This document shows, in pieces, positions 8,699-16,195 of a stretch of DNA of 64,000 nucleotides. Position 1 is the stretch's first letter, and each line of letters begins with the position of its first letter. The stretch covers positions 1 through 64,000 of the forward strand of contig NZ_RQYL01000019.1 in the NCBI RefSeq assembly GCF_003860125.1, read 5' to 3'. This DNA is from Fretibacterium sp. OH1220_COT-178. Its GTDB lineage: Bacteria; Synergistota; Synergistia; Synergistales; Aminobacteriaceae. The position numbers and the translations under genes were made by a program. The notes below the pieces were generated by a model. The model was not told the DNA's origin. It searched no databases and saw only the letters and a list, made by a program, of their open reading frames with translations.

Positions 8699-9073
8699 AT
8701 GCCCCGCCCGCTGAAACGGCGTTGCGTCTCTGCCATGCCGTGCTGTGTGCGGTTCGTTCCGATGCCCGAGGCGGGAGCGGGCGGAGGGTCGGAGCCCGTG
8801 GTTCTTTCGGTCGACGAGTTCGAGGCCCTGCGCCTCATCGATCTGGAGGGACTGAACCAGGAGGAGTGTGCGAGGCGCATGGAGGTCGCCCGGACGACGG
8901 TGCAGGCCATCTACGACCGGGCGCGCGAAAAGGTGGCGGATTTTCTGGTCAACGCCAGGGAACTGCGGATTGCGGGCGGGGCCTACCGCCTCTCCGGCGA
9001 GCTCGGCAGGGGAGGCCCGGAGCGGCACCGATGCGGCTGTCGGTGGCGTAAGTCCCCTCCCCCGTTGGACTGA
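8699..9073 (+). CDS. DUF134/UPF0251 family DNA-binding protein
   Basis: 124 aa starting MPRPLKRR, the typical opening of this family. Residues 40-90 hold the helix-turn-helix: VVLSVDEFEALRLIDLEGLNQ, then ECARRMEV-ARTTVQAIYDRAREKVADFLV, similar to sigma-70 region 4. Cysteines in the first 20 residues (RRCVSAMPCC) resemble the CFxP segment of the family. The start lies 4 bp after the stop of the His/Cys-rich gene, indicating coupled expression. It may bind the palindromes at the operon promoter, but autoregulation is a guess. Confidence 0.85.
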   Translation: MPRPLKRRCVSAMPCCVRFVPMPEAGAGGGSEPVVLSVDEFEALRLIDLEGLNQEECARRMEVARTTVQAIYDRAREKVADFLVNARELRIAGGAYRLSGELGRGGPERHRCGCRWRKSPPPLD

Positions 9074-9094
9074 AGGTATGGGCCGGCGCGCATG

Positions 9095-9103
9095 TGTTAT
9101 GCT
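9095..9103 (+). promoter_or_regulatory. Possible extended -10 promoter upstream of the solute-binding protein
   Basis: TGTTATGCT matches an extended -10 and lies in a short AT-rich patch between the DUF134 gene and the solute-binding protein. No good -35 is present. Confidence 0.35.
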
Positions 9104-9239
9104 AAAATTTCTCCTGAAAATATGAGGACGCGGACGGGCGAAACATAAGGATCGCGGTTGTGCTGTCCGGGCCTCCCGGGGCCGTTGCCCTGCGGCGGTT
9201 TTTCCCTGAGGGCGTCCGGATGCCTCGGAGGTGGTGCGC

Positions 9240-10628
9240 GTGCCGTCCGCGCGGACAGGAAAGGGAATCGTGCTTCTCTCGCTCGTATGCCTCGCTGCCG
9301 GAATTGGGGGACTGCTGCTCCGAGGATGGCCTTCCGCGGCTCGGGACCCCGTCGTCCTCACGATGTGGCACAATCCCACCGGGCACCAGAGCGACGCGCT
9401 CTCCGAGGCGGTAGATCGCTTCAATCGTTCCGTGGGGCGGGAGAAGGGGATCGCCGTCATAGTCACGACCATCGCCAAGTCGGAGATCCTGCACGAGAAG
9501 CTGACCTCCATCGCGCTCGGGGACCCCGGCGCTCCGCAGGCCCCGGACATCGTCGTCGCCTACCCGAAATCCGTGGCCCCGCTCGTCGCCAGGGGGGCAT
9601 TGGTCGCCTTCGACGATTATTTCTCCTCCAAGGAGCTGGCCGCCTACGTGCCCTCGTTCGTCGAGGCGGGAAGGCTCGCCGACGGGGGGCTGTACGTGTT
9701 CCCCATCGGCCGGTCCACAGAGGGGCTGATCGTCAACAGGACGTTCTGGGACCGCTTTTCCCACGAGACGGGAACGCCCCTGACGGAGCTCGCGACCTTC
9801 GAGGGGATCGTCCGAACCGCCGAGAGGTACTACCGGTGGACCGACGCCAGAACCCCGGAGGTGAAGGGGGACGGGAGTGCGTTCTTTATGGTGGACAATC
9901 CCTTCAACCTGGTGCAGGCGGTCTTCGCCCAGATGGGCGAGGCTCTGTTCGTGGATGGAGGGCTGAACGTGAGGTCTCCCGTCTACGAAAGGGTCTGGAA
10001 GCTCCTGTTCGAGCCGGCGGTGAGGGGGCACGAGGCCGTCTACAAGGGCTACGGCACGGACCTGGCCAAGACGGGTGCTCTGCTGTGCTGGACCAGCTCC
10101 ACCGCGGGCATCACCTTCATGCCGAAGCGCGTGGTCTACGCCGACAACACCTCCGAACCCGTGGAGTTCGAGCTGCTCCCGTTCCCCGTGATGGAGGGGG
10201 GGAGCAAGGTCGCAATGCAGCGGGCCGGGGGCTTCTGCCTCTTCCGTTCGACGCCCGCCAGGCAGGCCGCCGCGGTCGAATTTCTGAAGTGGCTGACCGG
10301 CCCGGAGGAGAACCTGCGCTACGTCCGGGGCACCGGCTACCTGCCCGTGACCCTGAGTGCGATCGAGAGGGCCCGGGAGACCTGGGGGGAGGGTGCCGAG
10401 GGCATCCAGAAGAGCTACATCGAGACGATCGGGATCATGAACCGCGACTACCGTTTTCTGCCCCAGAGCCCCGTCGAAAATTACGGGGAGCTCGAAATCC
10501 GTTACGAGGGGCGGATGAGGAGGATCGCCACCGAGGCGCGCAAGCGGTATCGGGAGCTTCTGCCGATGGGGCCGGAGGAGGCCTGGCGTGCCGCTACGGA
10601 AGGAGCCTACGAGAGATTTCTTGAGTAA
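9240..10628 (+). CDS. Extracellular solute-binding protein, family 1, without permease genes
   Basis: 462 aa counted from the GTG at 9240, chosen because CGGAGG sits 7 bases upstream; in-frame GTGs at 9231 and 9234 are closer to that site. A membrane segment near the N-terminus (GIVLLSLVCLAAGIGGLLL) is followed by VVLTMWHNPTGHQSDAL, the typical start of sugar-type periplasmic binding proteins, and by the SAxxAAxxFLKWLTGPE-like C-terminal block (AAAVEFLKWLTGPEEN). There is no lipobox. No permease or ATPase gene lies nearby. Instead the gene overlaps or abuts a membrane-anchored LuxR regulator, suggesting a sensory rather than a transport role. Confidence 0.85.
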   Translation: MPSARTGKGIVLLSLVCLAAGIGGLLLRGWPSAARDPVVLTMWHNPTGHQSDALSEAVDRFNRSVGREKGIAVIVTTIAKSEILHEKLTSIALGDPGAPQAPDIVVAYPKSVAPLVARGALVAFDDYFSSKELAAYVPSFVEAGRLADGGLYVFPIGRSTEGLIVNRTFWDRFSHETGTPLTELATFEGIVRTAERYYRWTDARTPEVKGDGSAFFMVDNPFNLVQAVFAQMGEALFVDGGLNVRSPVYERVWKLLFEPAVRGHEAVYKGYGTDLAKTGALLCWTSSTAGITFMPKRVVYADNTSEPVEFELLPFPVMEGGSKVAMQRAGGFCLFRSTPARQAAAVEFLKWLTGPEENLRYVRGTGYLPVTLSAIERARETWGEGAEGIQKSYIETIGIMNRDYRFLPQSPVENYGELEIRYEGRMRRIATEARKRYRELLPMGPEEAWRAATEGAYERFLE

Positions 10629-12222
10629 ACGTCCTCTGCTCTCGTTTTTCGTCAGGTTGAGGAACATGGGGGGGCTCGGACGCACGCTGCGGCTGAGGCT
10701 CTATATGTTCTTCCTGTGCGTCGTGCTCACTATGGCGGCCATCGTGTCGGGGGTTCTGTTTTTCACCGGCACGCTGAGCCTCCGCGACTCCGAGCGCCGC
10801 CTTGCGTTCGACAACGAACTGAGGCACCTCGCCTCCGCGACGGAAAAGCGGATGGGGATGCTCTCCGCCATGGCGATACGGATGGGGCATCTCCTTTCGC
10901 GCGGCATCGAGCAGTTTCTGGAGGAGCGGGGGCTGGCGGCGGACGACCTGCAGCGGAACCCCAGGGTCCTGGAGCCGCTTCTGGCCGCGCAGTTCGACAC
11001 CCTGATGCTGTCGCTCGGACAGGCTCAGACCACGGGGGCGTTCCTCATCCTGGACGCCACGGCCAGCCGCAGGATGCGCGAGGCCCGGGTCTCGCGGGCG
11101 GGGCTCTACCTCGTCGACTGGGAGCCGGAGCTGGTCAGCGGCAGCACGCTCCAGTTTCAGCTCCTGCGCGGGCCGTCGCACGTGGCGCTCGAGCGGGAGC
11201 TCGTGATGGAGAAACACTGGGCCATGGAGTTCGACGTCGAGAATGCGGACTACTTCTCCCAGCCTCAGCGCTGTGCCGTGGAACGTCCGGAGAGCGCCCG
11301 TCGCATCTGTTTCTGGTACCCGATGGCGACGGTCCGGAACACGGCCCGAAAGGCGATGCTGTGCAGCGTCCCCCTGATCGATTCCCGCGGGGGCGTGATC
11401 GGCGTCTGCGGCTTCGACGTCAGCGATCTCTACTTCAAGCGCACCACCATACCGGCGGGCAACATCTACGGCGGGATCTTCTGCGCCCTGGCGCCGACTT
11501 CGGAATCCGGCCTCGACGTCGCTTCGGCGCTGGTCTCATGGCGCTATTTCGTGGAGGAGGAACCCGGCGGTACGGGGCCGCTCGAACGGCTGGGCGAACA
11601 GGAGGGGTTCGGACTCTACAGGGCCGGGAGCGGGGAGCTGCTGATCGGCGGCGAACGGGCCGTGAGGATCCAGCCGACGGGGCTGCCCTGCGAGGCCGCC
11701 GAATTTTCGTTCGCCCTGCTCGTCCCCAAGGCGGAGTTCGACGCGGTGGGGGACGCACGGAACGCCCGGTTCGCCGTCCTGCTCGCCGTCATGGCGTTGG
11801 CCGGCGTTTTGGTCTCGTACTTCTTCAGCCGGTGGTACGTGCGGCCGATTCTGAGGGCGATCGCCGCCGTCAAGGAGAACGCCGAGAATGCCGCGGCCCT
11901 GCCCGTGACGAGAATAACGGAGATCGACGACCTGATCGAATTTCTTGCCGCCCGGACCGCCTCTCCCGGGGAGGGGCCGACCGACGACGAGGTGGAGCGC
12001 GAGTTCAACGCGAGGGTCAAAACGCTGTCGCGAGCCGAGCACAACGTCTTCGACCTCTACGTCCGGGGCTATTCCGCCGCGGAGATCGCCGCCGCGCTCA
12101 ACATCAGCACCAATACGGTCAAGACCCACAACCGGAACATCTTCGCCAAGATGCAGGTCTCCTCCCAGCGCGAGCTCCTGATGGCCTACATCGACATCCT
12201 CAGAAAACGCCGGAACGGCTGA
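10588..12222 (+). CDS. Membrane-anchored sensor with periplasmic domain and LuxR-type HTH
   Basis: 544 aa from the GTG at 10588. A TTG at 10621 (8-nt overlap with the preceding stop) and an ATG at 10666 (GAGGA upstream) are alternative, perhaps better, starts. TM helix 1 is at about residues 36-61. A Cache-like extracytoplasmic sensor spans about 62-390 (GVIGVCGFDVSDLYF). TM helix 2 is at about 394-412, followed by a HAMP-like linker. A LuxR/GerE helix-turn-helix occupies 480-535 (LSRAEHNVFDLYVRGYSAAE, NISTNTVKTHNRNI). No kinase or receiver domain is present, so signal and DNA binding are in one polypeptide. Overlap with the solute-binding protein suggests that protein delivers its ligand. 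Confidence 0.85.
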   Translation: MPLRKEPTRDFLSKRPLLSFFVRLRNMGGLGRTLRLRLYMFFLCVVLTMAAIVSGVLFFTGTLSLRDSERRLAFDNELRHLASATEKRMGMLSAMAIRMGHLLSRGIEQFLEERGLAADDLQRNPRVLEPLLAAQFDTLMLSLGQAQTTGAFLILDATASRRMREARVSRAGLYLVDWEPELVSGSTLQFQLLRGPSHVALERELVMEKHWAMEFDVENADYFSQPQRCAVERPESARRICFWYPMATVRNTARKAMLCSVPLIDSRGGVIGVCGFDVSDLYFKRTTIPAGNIYGGIFCALAPTSESGLDVASALVSWRYFVEEEPGGTGPLERLGEQEGFGLYRAGSGELLIGGERAVRIQPTGLPCEAAEFSFALLVPKAEFDAVGDARNARFAVLLAVMALAGVLVSYFFSRWYVRPILRAIAAVKENAENAAALPVTRITEIDDLIEFLAARTASPGEGPTDDEVEREFNARVKTLSRAEHNVFDLYVRGYSAAEIAAALNISTNTVKTHNRNIFAKMQVSSQRELLMAYIDILRKRRNG

Positions 12223-12541
12223 TCCCGTCGCGAAACTCGAAAGGCCCTCCGTCCGCGTCTTCGCGGACGGAGGGCCTTTCGAGTCGGGACTCCGCTTTCG
12301 CTCGCCCGTTCGTCCGCGGAGGGGAGAAGAGGCTTTTCGACGCCTCATCCTTCAGGGTGATTTTTTGCCCTCGATCGTTTGCGCATCGCTGTTTTTCGGT
12401 CGTAGGCCGCCCGGTGGACGGAGTGCGGAAATCCCACCCGAAGGTGAGGACTTTTGCGGGCTTCCGTTCTATAGTTCGGGCGAGAAGGTCCATGGAGGAT
12501 GTTGGACGGACCGGCGCTTTTCGAGGCGGAGGGAGGTTCTG
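12223..12541. other. 319-bp intergenic region with a strong hairpin
   Basis: It begins with the 23-bp terminator at 12235-12284. A second, weaker hairpin follows (TCATCC, TTCA loop, GGGTGA, then six T, 12345-12366). A TATAGT at 12470-12475 could be the -10 for lemA, but no good -35 was found. In-frame sequence upstream of the lemA GTG (from 12365) is open but has no signal of coding. Confidence 0.5.
12235..12284 (+). terminator. Perfect 23-bp stem terminator
   Basis: The arms at 12235-12257 and 12262-12284 are perfectly complementary with a TCTT loop. It lies 12 bp after the stop of the sensor gene. There is no T-run directly after the stem, but its length and place mark a transcription end. 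Confidence 0.75.
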
Positions 12542-13066
12542 GTGGAGCGTTTCTTTTTTGCGGTCTTTCTCGTGTCGACGTTTTTGCTGGCCCTCGTTTT
12601 TTCCGTCAGGGCCTACAACGGCCTTGTCAGGCTGAGGGATTTTTGCGATGAGGCCTGGAACGGGGTGCTGCGGACGGTACGGCGGAGGCGGGCGGCGGTC
12701 TCGCGGCTCCTCGAGGGGGTGGCGGGGCTGCCTGGGAAAGAGGTCCTTTTGACGAGTCTGAAGATGTCCTGCGCCCAGAACGTGGGGGCGTGGAAGGTCG
12801 GCGATCTGGCTTCGGCTGAGGCTGCGCTGTCGGACGAGCTGTCCTCTTTTTGGGCTTGTGCGCTGGAAAACTGCGGCCCGGGGGAACGTGACGAGTGGAC
12901 GTGCATCCGCGGCGATCTCTCGGCCCTGAGGGCGGATGCGGAGATGGCGAGGGACTACTACAACGCCACCGCCCGGGATTACAACACCCGGCTCCGGCAG
13001 TTTCCGTCGAACCTGATCGGCCGGATGTTCCGTTTCGGAGAGGCCGAGTACTTCGAGTCGGATTAG
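12542..13066 (+). CDS. lemA: LemA family protein
   Basis: 174 aa. It begins with a GTG 6 bases after GGGAGG, then one N-terminal membrane helix (FFFAVFLVSTFLLALVFSVRAYN) and the LemA helical bundle (LVRLRDFCDEAWNGVLRTVRRR). The end (YYNATARDYNTRLRQFPSNLIGRMFRF) matches the signature NxxVxxYNxxxxxFPxxxxA. LemA proteins are membrane-anchored, with the helical domain outside or in the periplasm, and their biochemical role is unknown. Several extra cysteines are unusual for the family. Confidence 0.85.
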   Translation: MERFFFAVFLVSTFLLALVFSVRAYNGLVRLRDFCDEAWNGVLRTVRRRRAAVSRLLEGVAGLPGKEVLLTSLKMSCAQNVGAWKVGDLASAEAALSDELSSFWACALENCGPGERDEWTCIRGDLSALRADAEMARDYYNATARDYNTRLRQFPSNLIGRMFRFGEAEYFESD

Positions 13067-13175
13067 GCGGCCTGATGGTCTGAAGAGGGGATGGAGAAGG
13101 GCGGCTTGTGCAGTCCTTGCCGTTTGATGCGGGGCGCGAAGGAATTTCATGATCGATGCGGAAAGGAGCCATTGC

Positions 13176-13562
13176 ATGGAGCAGCAGCGAAAAGAAGGTT
13201 CTTGCATTCTGTCGTTTCCCGTCGTCCGCTTTCGGGGCTTCGGGGACGAGGGGGAGCGTTTGCTGAAGTGGGGGTTCGAAGAACTGGGCCTGACCCGGCA
13301 GGAGTGCCGCATCGCCCTGATGATCCTGAAGGGCTCCGGAAACGAGGCGATCTGCGGCGAGCTCTACATCACCCGCAATACGCTCAAGTTCCACATCCGG
13401 AACGTCAACCGCAAGCTGGGCATCCGCAACCGGGAGGAGCTGTTTGCCCTCTCGCTGCGGCTGACCCGGCCTCAGGAGGGTGCAGCGCGCGGCCGGGGCA
13501 AGGTGATCTGCCTGGCGGAGGCGGCGGCGTTCTACAGGCAGCGCTGCAGGGAGGAATCCTGA
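13176..13562 (+). CDS. Soluble LuxR-family HTH protein
   Basis: 128 aa from the ATG at 13176 (AAAGGAG 8 bases upstream); an ATG at 13149 with GAAGGA is the alternative. The central part is a LuxR/GerE helix-turn-helix (LGLTRQECRIALMILKGSGN ... NTLKFHIRNVNRKLGI). It is almost the same as the C-terminal HTH of the multi-TM protein encoded at 16196-17599, so the two look like paralogues, one soluble and one membrane-bound. There is no receiver or ligand domain. A bidirectional terminator follows at 13628-13663. Confidence 0.8.
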   Translation: MEQQRKEGSCILSFPVVRFRGFGDEGERLLKWGFEELGLTRQECRIALMILKGSGNEAICGELYITRNTLKFHIRNVNRKLGIRNREELFALSLRLTRPQEGAARGRGKVICLAEAAAFYRQRCREES

Positions 13563-13627
13563 GTTCGGCTCGGCCGTTTGCATCGTTGAGGCAGGCGGCC
13601 GCCTTCCATGGGGCATTCGCCCGGTTG

Positions 13628-13663
13628 AAATCAGAACCACCGGCCAGCCGGTGGTTCTGATTT
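13628..13663. terminator. Bidirectional rho-independent terminator
   Basis: Arms 13628-13643 (AAATCAGAACCACCGG) and 13648-13663 are perfectly complementary around a CCAG loop, with A-rich and T-rich ends on both strands. It lies between the convergent LuxR gene and the gene at 13687. Confidence 0.85.
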
Positions 13664-13686
13664 GTCTGATTTGCAGGATACCGAAG

Positions 13687-14442
13687 TCAGTTTTTGACCT
13701 GCTTGCCGGCGTCCTTCAGGGCCTTGACCTGGTCCTCGGGAAAGACGCCTTTTTTGATGCTGACCTCCTTCAGGGACGCGATGCCCGCGAGCGGCGTCAG
13801 GTCCTCGCCCCGCGAGAAATCGAGGTTCACCTTTTCCAGGCTGGGCAGGGTCGTCAGGGGGGTGAGGTCGGGGACTTTCGAGAAGCTCAGCCCCACGTTC
13901 TTGAGCCTCGGCTTGTTCTCGATCCCCTTGAGGCTCCCGAAGGTCTTGGGCAGATTGCTGAGGTCGAGCCAGAGGAGCTCCTCCATCTCGGCGATCAGCG
14001 TTAGGTCCTTCTCGGTGTGGGGGACCTTCCGAACGGTCAGGAAGGTCATGTCGGGGAACGACGCCAGGATGGAAATGTCCGTGACGTTGGGCAGATCGAT
14101 CAGGCTGACCTTGTGCAGCTTCTTCATCTCGGCCAGCGGGGCCAGGCCGGTCAGCTCGTCGCTGTCCGAGATCTTGATCCCGGTGTGGTCGGCGAAGGCC
14201 TTGCAGACCTTCTGAAGCGTGGCGTCGTCCATGTCCTCGAGCCAGATGTCGGTCTTGCTCGGACGGTTTCCCTGCGCCTTGGACGCCTCGAGTGCCTGTG
14301 CGAGCATATCGTCGGTGACGGCCCCCTCGATCACCAGGAAACCGGTTTTGACCTCTATTTTGGGTTCGGCCAACGCCGTCCCCACGGACAGAGCCAGAAT
14401 GGTCGCCGCGCAAAGCAAAGTTCCGAAAAGTTTTTTCGTCAT
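13687..14442 (-). CDS. Secreted leucine-rich-repeat-like protein
   Basis: 251 aa with signal peptide MTKKLFGTLLCAATILALSVGTALAE; AAGGAGG precedes the ATG at 14442. From about residue 95 the sequence shows repeats of the form LxxLxxLxxLxLxxLPxVTDIS (LAPLAEMKKLHKVSLIDLPN, LTPLTTLPSLEKVNLDFSR, LTPLAGIASLKEVSI), as in LRR proteins of the internalin or BspA kind. Such repeats usually bind proteins. It is the last of three minus-strand genes for exported proteins (14535-15155, 15331-16038) and ends at the terminator at 13628-13663. Confidence 0.7.
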   Translation of the reverse strand: MTKKLFGTLLCAATILALSVGTALAEPKIEVKTGFLVIEGAVTDDMLAQALEASKAQGNRPSKTDIWLEDMDDATLQKVCKAFADHTGIKISDSDELTGLAPLAEMKKLHKVSLIDLPNVTDISILASFPDMTFLTVRKVPHTEKDLTLIAEMEELLWLDLSNLPKTFGSLKGIENKPRLKNVGLSFSKVPDLTPLTTLPSLEKVNLDFSRGEDLTPLAGIASLKEVSIKKGVFPEDQVKALKDAGKQVKN

Positions 14443-14534
14443 CGTGGGTCCTCCTTGGATTCCGCCGCAGCCTTGAGGCTTTTGGGCGTGTGTTTGTTCT
14501 TTGTTCTTGGGTAGGGATTGTTCGGGACCTGGAA

Positions 14535-15155
14535 TTAACGGTATTCCGTCTCCAGGCTCACCAGCGCGTAGGTCTTCTTGCCCTTCCACTTCGCGTCGCG
14601 GAACACGGCCTTGAAGTCCGCCACCACGTCGTTTTTGTCCTTCACGTTGTAGACGACGCCGGCGGCCTCGTAGCGCCCCTTGCCGTCCGATTCGACCTCG
14701 TCCACCCGGGCGTAGTAGACCTTTTCGGGCTCCTGGTCCGCGCCCTTGAAGTGAAAGCGCTTGCCGTCGAGGATGTAGGCGGGTTCTCCGTCCTCGACGG
14801 AGGCCGTCGCCTTCAGATCCACGCCGTAATATTTCTTCACGCTCTCCTCGACGAACTTCGCCTCGATGCTCATGTCCCCGTTCTTGTCGGCGCCCTTCTT
14901 GTTGGCGACGATTCGGCTCTTGCGGTTGTTCAGATAATTGTGCCCTACGCCGAACCGGACGGCGTCGGCGTAGTTCTCGGGGTCCGCGATCGCCTCCGCG
15001 GAGGTGTCCATGAAGCCCAACTCGGTGAAGTTGCTCAGGAACAGGCTCATGGCGTCGATCTCCTTCTTCGTCGGAGCCTCGGCCGCGAACGCCGCGCCCG
15101 CAAGGAGCATCACTGCGGCGGTACAGACCAGACGCACAATCGTGCTCTTTCTCAT
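14535..15155 (-). CDS. Secreted protein of unknown function
   Basis: 206 aa with signal peptide MRKSTIVRLVCTAAVMLLAGAAFAAE; AAGGGAGG precedes the ATG at 15155. The mature part has an IDAMSLFLSNFTELGF block and then beta-rich sequence (FHFKGADQEPEKVYYARVDE). I do not recognise the family. It lies between the LRR-like and SH3 genes on the same strand, all three with their own ribosome sites and about 90-180 bp gaps. Confidence 0.7.
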   Translation of the reverse strand: MRKSTIVRLVCTAAVMLLAGAAFAAEAPTKKEIDAMSLFLSNFTELGFMDTSAEAIADPENYADAVRFGVGHNYLNNRKSRIVANKKGADKNGDMSIEAKFVEESVKKYYGVDLKATASVEDGEPAYILDGKRFHFKGADQEPEKVYYARVDEVESDGKGRYEAAGVVYNVKDKNDVVADFKAVFRDAKWKGKKTYALVSLETEYR

Positions 15156-15330
15156 TTCAAAACCTCCCTTTGATTCTGGGCCGCATTCCCGCGGCCCCCG
15201 GGTTCGACGTTCTCGGCGCCTCCGGGCGTGGAGCTTCGGAAGCCCGCTCTCCGGGAACGTCAATCGTGAATTTCTGTGTCGCTGGAGCGTGATCCTCCTC
15301 CTTTCCGGGGGGAGCGGGGTTCGCGCTCGA

Positions 15331-16038
15331 TCAATCGAACCAGCTCGAGTACTCCATGGCCGCGATCCTGTCGTCCTTGACCGTGAAGATCAGGTATTCC
15401 ACGGGGCCCAGCTCGTAGCTCCACCGGCCCTCCGACGCGTCTTCGGGCTCGCCCATGAGGTCCGCGAGGCCGGAGGCCGGGTCTCCGATGCGGAAGGGCC
15501 CGAAGGGCATCGTGCCCTTCGCGACCGTCACGTTCTTGAGGATGTCGTCGACGTACTGGGCCGTGTGGGTGGGATAGGTCAGGGTGACGTCCGGCAGCTT
15601 CTCGCCGGCGCCCTCGATGAAGGTCTTCGTCCTCTTCTCCTTCTGCGGCCGGCCGAACAGGCTTCGGGCCCGGGCCTCGTTGTCGCCGAAGGTCAGGGCG
15701 ACCTTCCAGACCAGGCGCTGTGCCGGGGTGATGTCCTCGACGTAGTTCACGTCGAGGAACTTGCCGTGGATCCAGGCGGTGCCCGTCTGGGTGGGATGAA
15801 GCACCTCGTACCAGACCTCGCCGTTCACCGAAGTCTCGCCCACGGCGTAAAGCGTTTCGTAGTCCACCTTGCCGACGATCTTCGCCTCCGTCGAGGGGTC
15901 CTCCCTCAGACGCACGCCCTCCCCTTTGCTCTGCGACAGGACGGGGTACTCCGTCTCCGCTCCGGCGGCCCCCGCCCCCAGGATCAGCGCCCCGGCGGCC
16001 AGAAAAATTCCGATGAATCTGCGATGTCGTCCACTCAT
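15331..16038 (-). CDS. Secreted SH3b-domain protein
   Basis: 235 aa with signal peptide MSGRHRRFIGIFLAAGALILGAGAAGAE. Residues 30-98 form a bacterial SH3 module (GVRLREDPSTEAKIVGKV ... WYEVLHPTQTGTAWIHGKFL), which often binds peptidoglycan or peptides. The C-terminal half (FGDNEARARSLFGRPQKEK ... GPVEYLIFTVKDDRIAAMEY) is a separate domain that I cannot name. It is first of three exported proteins on this strand and lies 157 bp downstream of the multi-TM LuxR gene. Confidence 0.75.
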   Translation of the reverse strand: MSGRHRRFIGIFLAAGALILGAGAAGAETEYPVLSQSKGEGVRLREDPSTEAKIVGKVDYETLYAVGETSVNGEVWYEVLHPTQTGTAWIHGKFLDVNYVEDITPAQRLVWKVALTFGDNEARARSLFGRPQKEKRTKTFIEGAGEKLPDVTLTYPTHTAQYVDDILKNVTVAKGTMPFGPFRIGDPASGLADLMGEPEDASEGRWSYELGPVEYLIFTVKDDRIAAMEYSSWFD

Positions 16039-16195
16039 GATCGAACCTCCCTGTGTTTCGCGCCAGTCCGTGCGGCGCGTCGATCCGCCGTCATGCTCTT
16101 TTCCCGTCCGCCCCTCGGGCGACGGAGCTTCGGCGCGCTCTCGCCGCAGGCGTCTGCCGGAAGCCCGCGAATGCGGGGGCGTCGCCCCGATCGCC

